Shown: piece after piece, positions 10,684 through 19,959 of the stretch
Numbering within the stretch: the stretch's first letter is position 1
Layout: the number at the start of each line of letters is the position of its first letter
Assembly: GCA_900088475.1 (NCBI GenBank)
Contig: FLMG01001001.1
Location: 3,179-24,719, forward strand
Length of the DNA stretch: 21,541 bases
Direction: 5' to 3'
Source: Hyphochytrium catenoides
Taxonomy: Eukaryota > Sar > Hyphochytriomycetes > Hyphochytriales > Hyphochytriaceae
The notes under the pieces: model-generated
Told to the model about the DNA's origin: nothing
The model's input: only the letters and a program-made list of their open reading frames with translations
Database searches by the model: none
Position numbers and translations under genes: made by a program

Positions 10684-10969
10684 CTTGACCTACAGACGCA
10701 GATCTGGAGCCTCCTTATCGCTTCGCTGAGCAGCCCCTTTCCTCTTTTTTTTGGTTTGCTCCTTCGCGCACCTCCTGTTGTCCGTGATAAGAAGTTAGGT
10801 TAGGACGGTGGGCAAGAGCTGAGAGAATGAGAATGAGATGGACAGCAGTCCGAGAGACAACGATGAGAGAAAGTTTGGGGTGACCAGCAGGTCTCGAACT
10901 CCTTCATGCTTGAGCGAGGGAACAGGAGGAGAGAGAAGAAAGAGGGTAAGAAAAGAGGAGAGAGGGGAG

Positions 10970-11091
10970 AGAGAGAGAGANNNNNNNNNNNNNNNNNNNN
11001 NNNNNNNNNNNNNNNNNNNNNNNNNNNNNNNNNNNNNNNNNNNNNNNNNNNNNNNNNNNNNNNNNNNGAGAGAGAGAGAGAGAGAGAGAGA
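10970..11091. repeat. (GA)n microsatellite containing an 87-base run of N
   Basis: GA-repeat sequence flanks both sides of the N run at 10981-11067. The gap almost certainly reflects an unresolved longer GA-repeat, so its printed length should not be trusted. Confidence 0.9.
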
Positions 11092-11302
11092 TTTGTCTTT
11101 TGGATGAGGTGGTAGGATTTATACTTGGTGAACCGCATACATCCTGGAGGGGGTCTGAGAGTCATAGCTATTTGCGATAAAAGCTACATAATCAAGGAAA
11201 CGTACTACTTGAGAGTCCTATTTAGTATTAGAGGACAGGTGGAAAAGACATAGAACTACAGTACTAACAGCAGACTTTATGACCTTTCGGTTGGTAGCAG
11301 AG

Positions 11303-11305
<3 letters not shown>

Positions 11306-11369
<64 letters not shown>

Positions 11370-11379
11370 GAGAGAGAGA
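11306..11379. repeat. (GA)n microsatellite
   Basis: About 70 bases of GA-repeat with minor AAAG and ACAG interruptions, lying between the thioredoxin-PUB gene and the 134-aa gene. Confidence 0.9.
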
Positions 11380-11685
11380 AATAAGAAAGAAAGCTATTTT
11401 CTTAGTAGGGTAGGGTTGCCTAGGCCACAAGAGGTAGGATGATCAAGGAGACAGACGAAGAGGAGAGCGAACCAACTGACTAGACCAAGAACCAGTGCAG
11501 ATAGAGTCACGAAGAGTGGCAAGCGCTTGTTTGACTGATAGAAAGGCTCTGCATGTTGTTAGTCCTCAGCTATCTAAATAGTAGCGGCCAAAGCTAGCGA
11601 AGAGACATATTCAATGGCTCTTCTTCTTTCTTTCTCTTCCGTCTCCAGCATGACATTGAATCTCAAGGAAGATTGTGTGCTCTGT

Positions 11686-14600
11686 CTAATCGTCCATCTT
11701 TCTCTCTTCCTGCTCTATCTTTGCCACGACATCGGCTGCTACAGCTTCCTCGTCCAGATCTCCCGGCGCTGCGGCCGATGTGGCTCCTCCCAATAATGAT
11801 CCCAACATGTTGACCATCTCTGAAGACAACAAAGCGGAAGAAGGGATGGAAGAGAGAAGACGGTTAAGGAGTAAGAACGAAACCGTCCGTCCCGGGAGAG
11901 AGAATGAGAGACAATGAGAGAGACAGAGAGTGAGTGAGAGTGGCACAGACATGGAGAAGGGAAGCTGAAAGAAGATGAAGAAATGCAAAGCCCAACTGAT
12001 GATAAGTAGGATTGTCCTCGCGATAGCGGTAGGGACCAGGGTTCCGGCCTTTGTCATACTCTCTTACACTGCCAGACCTCTTACCTGATGGAGGCACTGC
12101 AGAAGAAAGAGAAGCAAGCTCTTTGTCTATAGCCGCTTTCGCGGTAGGGAGGTCTCTTCCCTCTCCCTCAAGGATCAGATAAGCAACTCCTCCCTCCTCG
12201 CGCCTTTGGAAGCCCAGTGCCAGGACGCAGTCGAGTCCTCCAGCCTTGGACGCTAGTTTTGACTGCAAGAGTCACAGAAGAAGGAACTTAACGAGTGACG
12301 GACGGCAAAGCGCGCAACCAGGATGGCAACAAAGGCTGAGAGAGAGAGAGCCTTCAGGCCAGAGAGAGACAAATACGAGGAGGAGAAGAGAGAAAAGAGA
12401 GAAAGAGTGACTGGGCGACGATGATGGTGAGAATAATGCTCTGAAGAGAGGAGTATGTGGGCCTTAGACACAGACAATGCTAAAGAAGAAAAGAGAGAGA
12501 GAGAGAGAAAAGAGAGAGAGAGAGTCGAGAGGGGCTGAGTGTAATGAAATAGAGACAGAGAGAAGGAGAGACGGTTGCCCGTTGCCCTGCCTGCTGGTTT
12601 TGCTACCTGAAAGCCAGCATTTTGTAGGCGAATCTTCCGGTACTTCGGGTTGCCTGGGTTGTCTAAGATATTCTTAACAATATTCTGAAGTGTCTGCAGG
12701 GCAACCTTGAGATCCTCTCCGCGGCAGGAGGCGCGTAGGGAAGAAAGAGAGGCCTGCAGGGATGGAGAAGCGCTGCTTTCTTTCTTTCTCTGCGGCATCC
12801 TGCAAGAGTCGCCGATACAGACGTCTCCCTCTGCGCCCTGGCCTCTTCCTTGTGTCTCTCTCCTTTGTGCCTCCTCTCTCTCCTTGTCCTCAGCCTCGCC
12901 GCTGAGCCTTCGGATCTCCCCCTCCAATCTTTGCTTGTTTGCCCCGCTGAACTCTTGCATTTTCCTTCCTGCCAGATAGAACTGGAACGTTGGAAAGCCT
13001 CGGACGCCATGAGCCTAAGAGACCATATGGTTGAGAGGTGAGAAAAAGAAGAGAGAATTGACGATAGAGGAATCGAGGAAATGGGAGAGAGCGAAAGAGA
13101 CAGAAAGAGAGAGGCAGAGAGAGAGAGAGACAGAGAGAGAGAGACAGGCTGAAAATGACAACGGACAGTCAAGACTGCCACTCGAAGACGATAGAGTTGC
13201 TCAAAGGGGCAAAACGACATACTGATGTGTAACTGGAGAGAAGAGAGGGAGCGAGAGGGAGGAGAGAAATACTCGGACGAGGTCTCTATTTTGATCTCCG
13301 TCTATGGAGCAGAAGATAACGCTAGGATAACGATAGCTAAGTTCCTCATAGAATGGCTTGATAAACTGACAAGGGCCTGGAAAGAGACAAAGAGAGTGAG
13401 TAGACAGAGATGAGATGAGAGAGGCCGAAAGAGAGAGAGAGGGAGAAAGAGAGAGAGAGAGAGAGAAAGAGAGAAGAGCAAGGAGATAGCTTAATACACT
13501 CAACCAACCATCAGAAAAAGGTTGTTCTCTAAAGCTCCTCGATGACGAATGAAGGTCTAGGGAAGACAAAGGAGGGAGTGGAAATCCTTGGAAGGGGAGA
13601 GAGAGAGAAAGAGAGTGAGACAAAAGAGAGAGAGAGAAGAGAAGGGACACAACGTACCGCACCAGGTAGCGCTCCAATCAAGGACTACCAGCGCCCATCC
13701 TGCAGACTCAAGAATTGCTTCTAACTGCTCTCTTCCGATCACCTCCTGGACGCCGCCACCGATGGAGGAGGAGACAGAGGAAGGAGGAGCTGGAGAGGAA
13801 GAGATATGCCGCTGGAGTATCTTCTCTGCGGCTTTTCTCTTCTCTTCCTGCTCCTTTTTATGTTCTTCCTCTCTCTTTCGCTCTTCTTCGCGCTTACGGA
13901 GAAGCTCTTCCTCCGCCTTCTTCTTGGCCTAGCAGAGAAGACGACGCAGTGAGAGAAGAACGCCATTTTGTGGGTAGGAGAAGTGGAGACGCGAGAAAAG
14001 AGAATCCGAGACCTAAGGGAAAAAAAACGAGAGAAAGAGAGAAGGGAGAGAGAAAGAGAGAGGGGAAAAAGAAAGAGAGGGAGGAGCAGGGGGAGGGGGA
14101 GGGCGAGAGAGAAGAGAAAGAGAGAGAGAGCGCGAGAGAGAGAGAAAGGTATCCACACCTCTGCCTCCTTTTGAGCCTTCAAGGCTTTCTCTTCTCTAAC
14201 TTTCCTCGCTTGTTCAGCAAGTTTTTCCGCCTTCCTTCTTTCTTCTTCTTCCTGTCGTGCAGCCTCCTCCTTCGCCTTCTCTTCTCTCGCCTTCTCTTCC
14301 CTTAACCTTTCCTCTTCCTGCAAGAGCAGCAGCAATGTCAGAAAGAAGAGAGCTCGGCTCAAGGAGGAGAGAGAGAGAGAGAGAGGGAGAGAGAGAGAGA
14401 GTTTAGAAACTTACCTGGCGCTTTCTCTCTTCTTCGCGTTGTTTCTCTTCTGCTTCTTTTGCCTTTCGAAGCGTCTCTTCCTCTCTCTCATACTCCTGCT
14501 TTACCTCAGCCTCGAGTGCCTTTGCGTCTTGGTAGACTTCATCATAGTATTTTACATAGGAGAGGATCTTCTCAGCCATTTTTGGCCCATAGATTCTCTT

Positions 14601-14865
14601 TTCTGGGTCTGTTTCTACCGCTTTCTTCTCAAACTTCAGGCGTTCTTCGTGGTCAGCATCGAGGGTCTGCAAGATCTCATCAAGCTAAATCCGGCAACCC
14701 ACGTCAGCTGACGGAGCATGTACTCTCTCTAGCAAAAGAAGAGAAGAACGGAGTTTGTACCTTTGCTTTCTTAGCCGCTGCGCCTGACGGAGCGTCCGAC
14801 CTTAGCTCTGCCAGACGCTCCGAAGCTGTCTGAAGACGTCCTTCAGCGTTTCGGAAGAGTGACAT
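11686..14865 (-). CDS. Coiled-coil / thioredoxin / PUB domain fusion protein, 8 exons, 541 aa
   Basis: Exons on the minus strand, in coding order: 14865-14761, 14684-14415, 14317-14159, 13928-13658, 13379-13279, 13014-12607, 12262-12085, 11819-11686. They sum to 1626 nt in one open frame, all GT-AG. Residues about 60-220 are a Glu/Lys/Arg-rich coiled coil. Residues about 251-351 are a thioredoxin fold: VVLDWSATWCGPC with active-site Cys268 and Cys271, and the cis-proline loop GFPTF (Pro310). Residues about 401-490 are a PUB domain (ALQTLQNIVKNIL, NPKYRKIRLQN, LALGF). A short acidic tail ends DLDEEAVAADVVAKIEQEER. PUB domains in PNGase, UBXD1 and HOIP bind p97/VCP or PIM-containing partners, so a redox or chaperone role near p97-linked protein turnover is inferred. 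No signal peptide or membrane span is visible, so it is probably cytosolic or nuclear. An intron splits the CGPC codons. The start ATG at 14865 is the first in frame for exon 1; the N-terminal exon is the least certain. Confidence 0.88.
12085..12710 (-). other. PUB domain coding region
   Basis: The PUB fold is encoded across an intron (12263-12606): LQTLQNIVKNILDNPGNPKYRKIRLQNAGFQ from one exon and SKLASKAGGLDCVLALGF from the next. The KYR-x-I and N-x-x-F signatures and the terminal LxxxGF helix match PNGase-type PUB domains. It is placed C-terminal of thioredoxin, with an Arg/Glu-rich linker of about 50 residues. Confidence 0.85.
12489..12524. repeat. (GA)n tract in a minus-strand intron
   Basis: A GA-repeat on the plus strand, read as CT-repeat in the sense transcript of the thioredoxin-PUB gene, inside the intron at 12263-12606. 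Confidence 0.8.
13085..13145. repeat. (GA)n/(GACA)n tract in a minus-strand intron
   Basis: A GA-repeat with GACAGAGA variants lies in the intron at 13015-13278, forming the sense-strand polypyrimidine region. Confidence 0.8.
13279..13928 (-). other. Thioredoxin active-site exons, intron splitting the CGPC motif
   Basis: The exon ending at 13658 stops after TGG TGC G, and the next exon (from 13379) begins GC CCT TGT, rebuilding Trp-Cys-Gly-Pro-Cys across a 278-nt CT-rich intron. Only spliced RNA encodes a functional redox centre. The second exon ends after the strand VIFCSIDGDQNRDL, typical of the thioredoxin beta-3 region. Confidence 0.85.
13426..13477. repeat. (GA)n tract in the CGPC-splitting intron
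   Basis: A GA-repeat on the plus strand inside 13380-13657. In the sense transcript it is CU-rich and precedes the acceptor TTTCCAG. Confidence 0.8.
14366..14402. repeat. (GA)n tract in a minus-strand intron
   Basis: A GA-repeat in the short intron 14318-14414, starting only about a dozen bases after the donor GTAAGTTTC in the sense direction. Confidence 0.8.
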
Positions 14866-14938
14866 CGCTCCTTTTCACCTGAAGCTTTACCTATCACCTA
14901 TACAACCACGAATAGAGCAAGCTTATCAACACGAAACC

Positions 14939-15157
14939 GTGCTCCTTGTCTCCTTTTACCCGCCGTCCTTCATAGAAAGAACTTCGCAATGGCGCGATGA
15001 CGCTGCGTCTCCATCTGCAGATTCAGATGAAGAGTCAGGTGAAGATTTTTCAGGCAATTCTTTGTCACGAATATCCCGAGCGCAACCGAAAATAACGCGG
15101 CAGAAACAAGAACAATCGAAATTCCAAAAGATGTTAATTCACAAACAACCAAAATAA
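14939..15157 (+). CDS. Possible small ORF, 72 aa, uncertain
   Basis: An open frame with a Ser/Asp/Glu-rich stretch (SPSADSDEESGEDFSG) followed by a Lys/Gln-rich tail (KITRQKQEQSKFQKMLIHK). This composition is more protein-like than the CT shadows elsewhere, and the ORF ends in TAA just before an AT-rich region. It starts 74 bp from the head of the divergent thioredoxin-PUB gene. No family is recognised and it may be chance or a terminal exon of something else. Confidence 0.2.
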   Translation: MLLVSFYPPSFIERTSQWRDDAASPSADSDEESGEDFSGNSLSRISRAQPKITRQKQEQSKFQKMLIHKQPK

Positions 15158-15204
15158 AGTAATACACAACATTGTGAAAAGATAGTAATAGAGGGATTTG
15201 ATTC

Positions 15205-15214
15205 TTGACGTCAA
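15205..15214. promoter_or_regulatory. CRE-like palindrome TTGACGTCAA in the divergent promoter region
   Basis: A perfect 10-bp palindrome containing TGACGTCA, the canonical bZIP/CREB half-site pair, lies in the AT-rich core of the head-to-head spacer. It is 340 bp from one start codon and 680 bp from the other. A single match of this length could be chance. Confidence 0.3.
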
Positions 15215-15894
15215 ATATATTTGTCAATAATGTATATTCAAGGGCTTTCTTGTGAAGAAAGCTATGTGAATTAACGAAAGTTCTGGGTTTACTTTTGTGC
15301 TGCTGCTGGGGAAGAAGAAGAAAAAGCAAAAAAGGAAGGATTCTGAAGCTTTGAAGCTCTGTCATTGGGCCATGAAGCGCTGGCAAGACAGACCGCGAGG
15401 AAGAGCCACAGACGGAGACGACGGAGACGAAGACCAAGACGAGTGAGCAGCCGCGGAAGACTAGGATCTCCTAAGGAGAGATACGCAAGCCAATAGAAGA
15501 GGGCAGCGGCTGTTATTCGGAGGTGATTAGAGGAGAGCCCGTTGTTAAGAGTCTCCACTTAGAGACCGGCATCGCACGGAAAGGATATCATGAGAAGAAG
15601 CTCAGAAAGCGGCGAGAAATAGCTTACCAGTGGGAAGAAGACGAAGGGAGAGGGTGCATAGAAACCTCCATCAGTGCAGCGCCAGTGCCAGTGAGATCTA
15701 TCCAGCCTTTCTTCCTGGCGTCTTTAATGCTGGATACCTTACACCTCTTCAACCTCCACTCCTGGCGTAAGGGCTCCACAAAGAGCGCAGGACGCACGGC
15801 GTCAGTAGATAGGGCTAAAGGGACCGCGCTGAGGAAGTAGCGGTTGGATAACAGAGTCTGCTCTCCTAGTGGCAGAGGGATCTTCTATGGGAGA

Positions 15895-15927
15895 ATGGGG
15901 AACACGGGGTCCTGCATCTCTTCCTGC
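15895..15927 (+). other. Predicted N-myristoylation/palmitoylation signal of the kinase
   Basis: The first codons encode Met-Gly-Asn-Thr-Gly-Ser-Cys-Ile-Ser-Ser-Cys. N-myristoyltransferase substrates need Gly2 and favour Ser/Thr at position 6; nearby cysteines are commonly S-acylated. Plant and apicomplexan CDPKs use the same MGN-x-x-x-C layout for membrane attachment. Confidence 0.7.
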
Positions 15928-18540
15928 ACTGCTGGGAGCCACCTTGACGACACTTCAGCGCTGATGCTTCCGCGCCTCTCACGACCAAAGGCATTCTCTT
16001 ACGCCAGGTAAGCGCCCAGAGCGCACTCCTCATAGCGTCAGACAAGGTTAAGACACGACCATCAGCACCTTAGGAGCTTAAGAGATTGTTGGATGTTTCT
16101 CCTCTCTTCTCTCTCCTCTCTCTCTTCGTTTTTCTATTCCTTTCTTGACTTGGCTGCTTGATCAGCGACTTTGGCTATCAGAAGGAGGAGCAGGACGATC
16201 TGCTCGTGAGCTTACTGCCCCTGGAGCTGCAGCTGGTGCATCATAAGGCGAAGAGTAACATAGAGCAGGACTATGAGGTGTGGTTTCTCTCTCTTCTCTT
16301 CTCTCTTCGCCCTCTGGCAATGTCCCGCATACTTCTCTTACTTCTTTGTCCTATACCTGCCAGCCTTCTCTTTCCTCTCTTCCGCTCCCACGGTTGGCCT
16401 TCTCTTCCATCTCTCTCGCTCTGCTTTCGCTCATTCTTTCTCGCTTTCGCGCTCTCTCTCTCTCTCTCCTCAGTCGCGCAGGACGCTGCGAGGTCTTGAT
16501 GGAAGCTAACTTCCTTTCTCTTTCTTCTCCCTTGTTCTCCCGCAGTTCCTGGGCGTCCTCTCTTCCCACCCTCCGCGCACTATCTTAGAAGCTGAGCATC
16601 GATCGACGCATACGAGGGTGGCTGTGAAGAGAACGAATAGGAAGAATCTTACCGCGGGAGATGTAGAAAGAACGCTTAGAGAGGCCATGATCCTTAAGAA
16701 GGTTTGAACCTTTTTTCTCAGGTCTCTCTTTTCAGCGTCCGACTGTCTCTCTCTCCATCTCTCTTGGTCAATATGCGTCTCTTCCAGTCTTTCCTTTCTC
16801 TTTCTCTCTTGCTGCGTCCCCCTTTCCTTCCTCTCTCTCTCTCTCCCTTGCTATGTCCCTCCTTTTCCTCTTCTCTCTCTCACACTTGATATGTGCCTCT
16901 CTCTCCTTCTCTTTCTTTTTCTTTCTTTCCTTCTTCCTTTTCCTCTCTACTTTGAGCCAAGGTCCACATCCATGATATGCCTTTGTATCCCTAACTTCAT
17001 AGTAGGGATTGCTGTTCCCTCTCCTCTCTTTTCACTTCTGCCTGGCTGAACTGACTCTCTTCCGTTGACTGTCCCCTCCTTTCTTGCCTCGTCGGCACCT
17101 CTCTCACTAGCTGGAGAACCAGTACATTCTATCCTATGAAGACTTTTATAAAGACGCCGAGTTCTACTACTTGGTCACAGAGGAAGTACAAGGAGAGATC
17201 ATCTTGGAGGAGGACGCCACTGGAGACAAGGTATGGGACCCACACCCGCCTGCACTAGTAGGAGGCTATTGGCTGAAGAAAAGAGAGGAGACAGAGAGAA
17301 GGTAGAGACAAGTGCGGAAGTTGTGCAGGAGAGAGAAAAAGTCAAGAGAGAAAAGTCAAGAGAGAGGAGAGAGGATCAGACTAACATTAGGAGGGACAAA
17401 AAGGACAGGTATTCAAAAAGAATACTCGCAATATGGCAGATGTAGAGATGTCTTCTCTTCTCTCTCTCCCTCTCTTTCTCTCTGTCTCTGTCTCTCTCTC
17501 TCTCTCTCTCTGACTCTCGTTCTGTCTCTTTGTCCCTCTGTTACAATGTCTTTACCCCCTAATCGAATCAGGAGTTTTCCGAAGCAGAGGTGCGGACATG
17601 GATTCGGCAGCTTCTTCAAGCAGTAGCGCATGCTCACGCCTTAAGGATAGTCCACAGAGACATTAGGGTACGGTGTCTGTCTCCCTGTCTCTCCCTTCTC
17701 CCTCTCTCTCTCACACATCTCTCTCTCTTTGTCCTCGAGTGACTCGGAGGCTGCCAACGAATTATTTCTTTACCATTCCTTGGAGTTCTTACGGCCCAGA
17801 GTCCCACCCGCTCTCCATCACTCCTGCTCTTCTCTCTTCTCCTTTCTCCCATAAGATTTTCTCTTCTTCGCTTGTAACTGTCTCTTATCTATGCAGGTCA
17901 GTAACATCATGGTGACGGATCTTGGGATGCCATCGTCTTCCATCAGACTTCTGGACTGGGGATGCGCCAGAGTCGTTGCAGATGATCAGCAGCTGCACAG
18001 ACAGCTTGGCCATTCGGGGTAGGGACACCTTCTATCTTTCTTCCCAGATAACAATCTTTTGTCCCCCTTTCTCTCTCTCTCTTTCTTATCCCTGTGTATG
18101 TCTCTCTTTCTATGACTTTCTCTCCGCTTTGCATCCTTCTTATGCCTTTGCTCCTCCTTAACTCCGTGCCGTTTGTCTATCATCTCTGCTTTCCACTTTT
18201 TCTCTATTGCTTTTCCTCCATTCCCTTCTCTCTCTTCTTCTCTCATTCCCAAAACGCAGCTCCAACTGAAGTTTTCTAACCCTACGTCTCTCCTCTTCGC
18301 TTTTCTTAGGTACATGGCGCCTGAAGTGGTCACGGGTGGACCTTATGGGAGAGTAAGTTAGGGCTCAACTGATGACTTTTTTGATCTTGGAACTCCTCGA
18401 GCCTTCATGTTTCTTTTCTCTTTTTATCCTCTCTGCCTCTCTGTCTCTTCCTGCGCCTTCGCTCTCTACTTGAGCTCTACCTATCATGCGCCCATCTATC
18501 TTTCTCTCTCCAAAGTTTATCTCTCTTTTTCCTCTCTTTC

Positions 18541-18571
<31 letters not shown>

Positions 18572-19959
18572 ACCTGTTTTCCTCTCTCTTGCTCTCTCTC
18601 TCTCTCCTCAGTGGTAATTCTGAGTGCTTGTGGATCCTTTCTCCTCAGCCGTGCGACTTGTGGAGCGTTGGCGTGGTGACCTACTTCTTGTTAGTGGGAT
18701 ATCCTCCTTTCCACCATACAAATGTTCATGAACAAAGCGCCCTGTTCCGTACGATCACCAGCGGATACTTTGTCTTTGATTCTCCCTACTGGGACCACAT
18801 CTCCAAAGACGCCAAGGTACGCCTTGACTTTAAGATGAGGCAGGAGAGAGAGACAGCAGAGGATTAGAAGAGAGTTAGAAAGCCATAAGCTCGAGGACGG
18901 ACAGCGGTGGCGTAAGGTTACCTAAGGCATAGGCAAGCCTGGCTAATCTGTCTTCTCTCCTGCAGGATTTCATCAGCCAGCTCCTGCGGGTGAACCCGGC
19001 GAAGCGGTAGGCCACATGAGACATTTTTCACTGCTTACAGCTCTCTCTCTCTCTCTCCTTCTCTTTGTCTCTTTCTTCTTACTCTCAGAAGCCTACCTAC
19101 TCACCCTATATTAACGTCTGCTCAATAACAAACAGAGGGACAGCAGCGAAGATGCTTGGGCATCGGTGGTTCGGGGCCGAGGTAAAAGTTTTCTCCTTCT
19201 CACTCTTCAGACGCTTTCTTGCTCTGCTTGGAGTCTCTCTTTTGCTCTCTCTGGAGTCCTATCCCTCACCTGCGTTCATTGTGTTCCTTCCTTCCTCTCT
19301 CTTTCCTCGCTCTGGCTCTCTTTTCCTCTCTCTCTCTGTCTTCCTCACGCGCTCTGGTGACGACCATGCTGTGCTGTGCGAGGCTGTCTCCTTTTAGTGA
19401 AGGCGTCTAACCTCTCTCTCATCAGCGGAGCGTGACCAACACCCCAACGCCCACCCCGCGCACTCCTGGAGGTCCAACGCCCCGCTGGCGGCGAGCCTAT
19501 GACCTAGCCGTGACCTCTCACTGGCTTCAGGGACTCGCCAGCAGCCAAGGCTCTAACACTATCTATGGAAAGGCATCACCACGGGTACAGGCTAGGATAA
19601 CGTATACGAGGGAGGAGCAATTGGTATGTCTCCGAGCAGTACTCCCAGTTCGTTCTCTCTCTCTTCTCTCCTGTCTCTCTCAGTTGTTTTCTTAGTCTGG
19701 TGCTTCTCTTGGGCCTTCTCCAGTTGTTAAGCTGCTCTTGCCTTTCACTATGTTTGGCCTACTCGTCCCTAAGGTGGCTTCCCTCTCTCTTCAGGAACCC
19801 GAGACACCTGGAGATGAGCTCTCTATCCTCATGATGGACGTGGCGTCTTGTCCCGAAGGCAAGACGCAGAGTCTCGTAGGGGTAAACGGAACTCAGAGAG
19901 AAGAGCAGAGGGAGGGCGAGACCGACAGCGACCGAGAAGTGCTCGACACGAGCATCTGA
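15895..19959 (+). CDS. CaMK-like protein kinase with N-terminal acylation signal, 12 exons, 459 aa
   Basis: Exons: 15895-16007, 16166-16277, 16546-16701, 17111-17230, 17572-17667, 17897-18018, 18310-18352, 18649-18816, 18966-19006, 19136-19181, 19426-19623, 19795-19959. They total 1380 nt in one open frame, all GT-AG. The protein begins MGNTGSCISSC: Gly2 with Ser6 fits N-myristoylation, and Cys7/Cys11 fit palmitoylation. The kinase core shows VAVK (Lys103), an alpha-C Glu (Glu121), HRDIR (Asp197), Asn202, DWG (Asp219), APE (243-245) and DLWSVGV. The C-lobe PYWDHISKDAKDFISQLL and HRWF is typical of CaMK/CDPK kinases. Oddities: the glycine loop is nearly gone (LGVLSSHPPRT), HRD is followed by Arg as in Src, and DWG replaces DFG as in CK2. 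No EF-hands follow; the tail is Thr-Pro-rich (TPTPTPRTPGGPTP) and of unknown role. The start is the first ATG after an in-frame TAG at 15838; a further 5' exon cannot be ruled out. Confidence 0.88.
17270..17405. repeat. GA-rich tract in the 5' half of kinase intron 4
   Basis: Purine-rich GA/AAAG sequence follows the donor GTATGGG inside the intron 17231-17571. It includes a local duplication of GTCAAGAGAGAAAA. Confidence 0.75.
17455..17513. repeat. (CT)n tract in the 3' half of kinase intron 4
   Basis: CT-repeats with TGTCTC interruptions occupy the acceptor-proximal half of the intron 17231-17571, opposite in composition to its 5' half. Confidence 0.8.

Larger units (their letters stand above)
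10684..11685. other. Intergenic (GA)n-rich spacer with assembly gap
   Basis: No coding potential is supported here. The stretch contains the upstream flank of the 134-aa gene, two long GA-repeats and an N gap. It also contains the putative 3' flank of the thioredoxin-PUB gene, which lacks an AATAAA hexamer in the sense direction close to its stop. Confidence 0.6.
14866..15894. other. Divergent intergenic region between the thioredoxin-PUB and kinase genes
   Basis: The two flanking genes are transcribed away from each other, so both promoters should lie here. The part from about 15100 to 15290 is the most AT-rich of the window. Two plus-strand frames look mildly protein-like but are unproven. 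One is acidic then basic (about 14987-15157, ending IHKQPK). The other is Lys-rich then Asp-rich (about 15310-15442). No TATA box or known family was recognised, and a small third gene cannot be excluded. Confidence 0.5.

Noticed and set aside
13557-13742. Separate short thioredoxin gene starting at GTG 13742
   Set aside because: The codon is an internal valine; the reading frame continues upstream through the coiled-coil exons, so it is one larger gene.
14970-15437. Minus-strand 155-aa hydrophobic ORF
   Set aside because: No family motif, no acceptable start context, and hydrophobicity follows from AT-rich sequence; it lies antisense in the divergent spacer.
15523-15840. 105-aa plus-strand ORF just upstream of the kinase
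   Set aside because: No recognisable domain or splice continuity with the kinase frame; it ends in TAG in the kinase frame before the MGNTGSC start.
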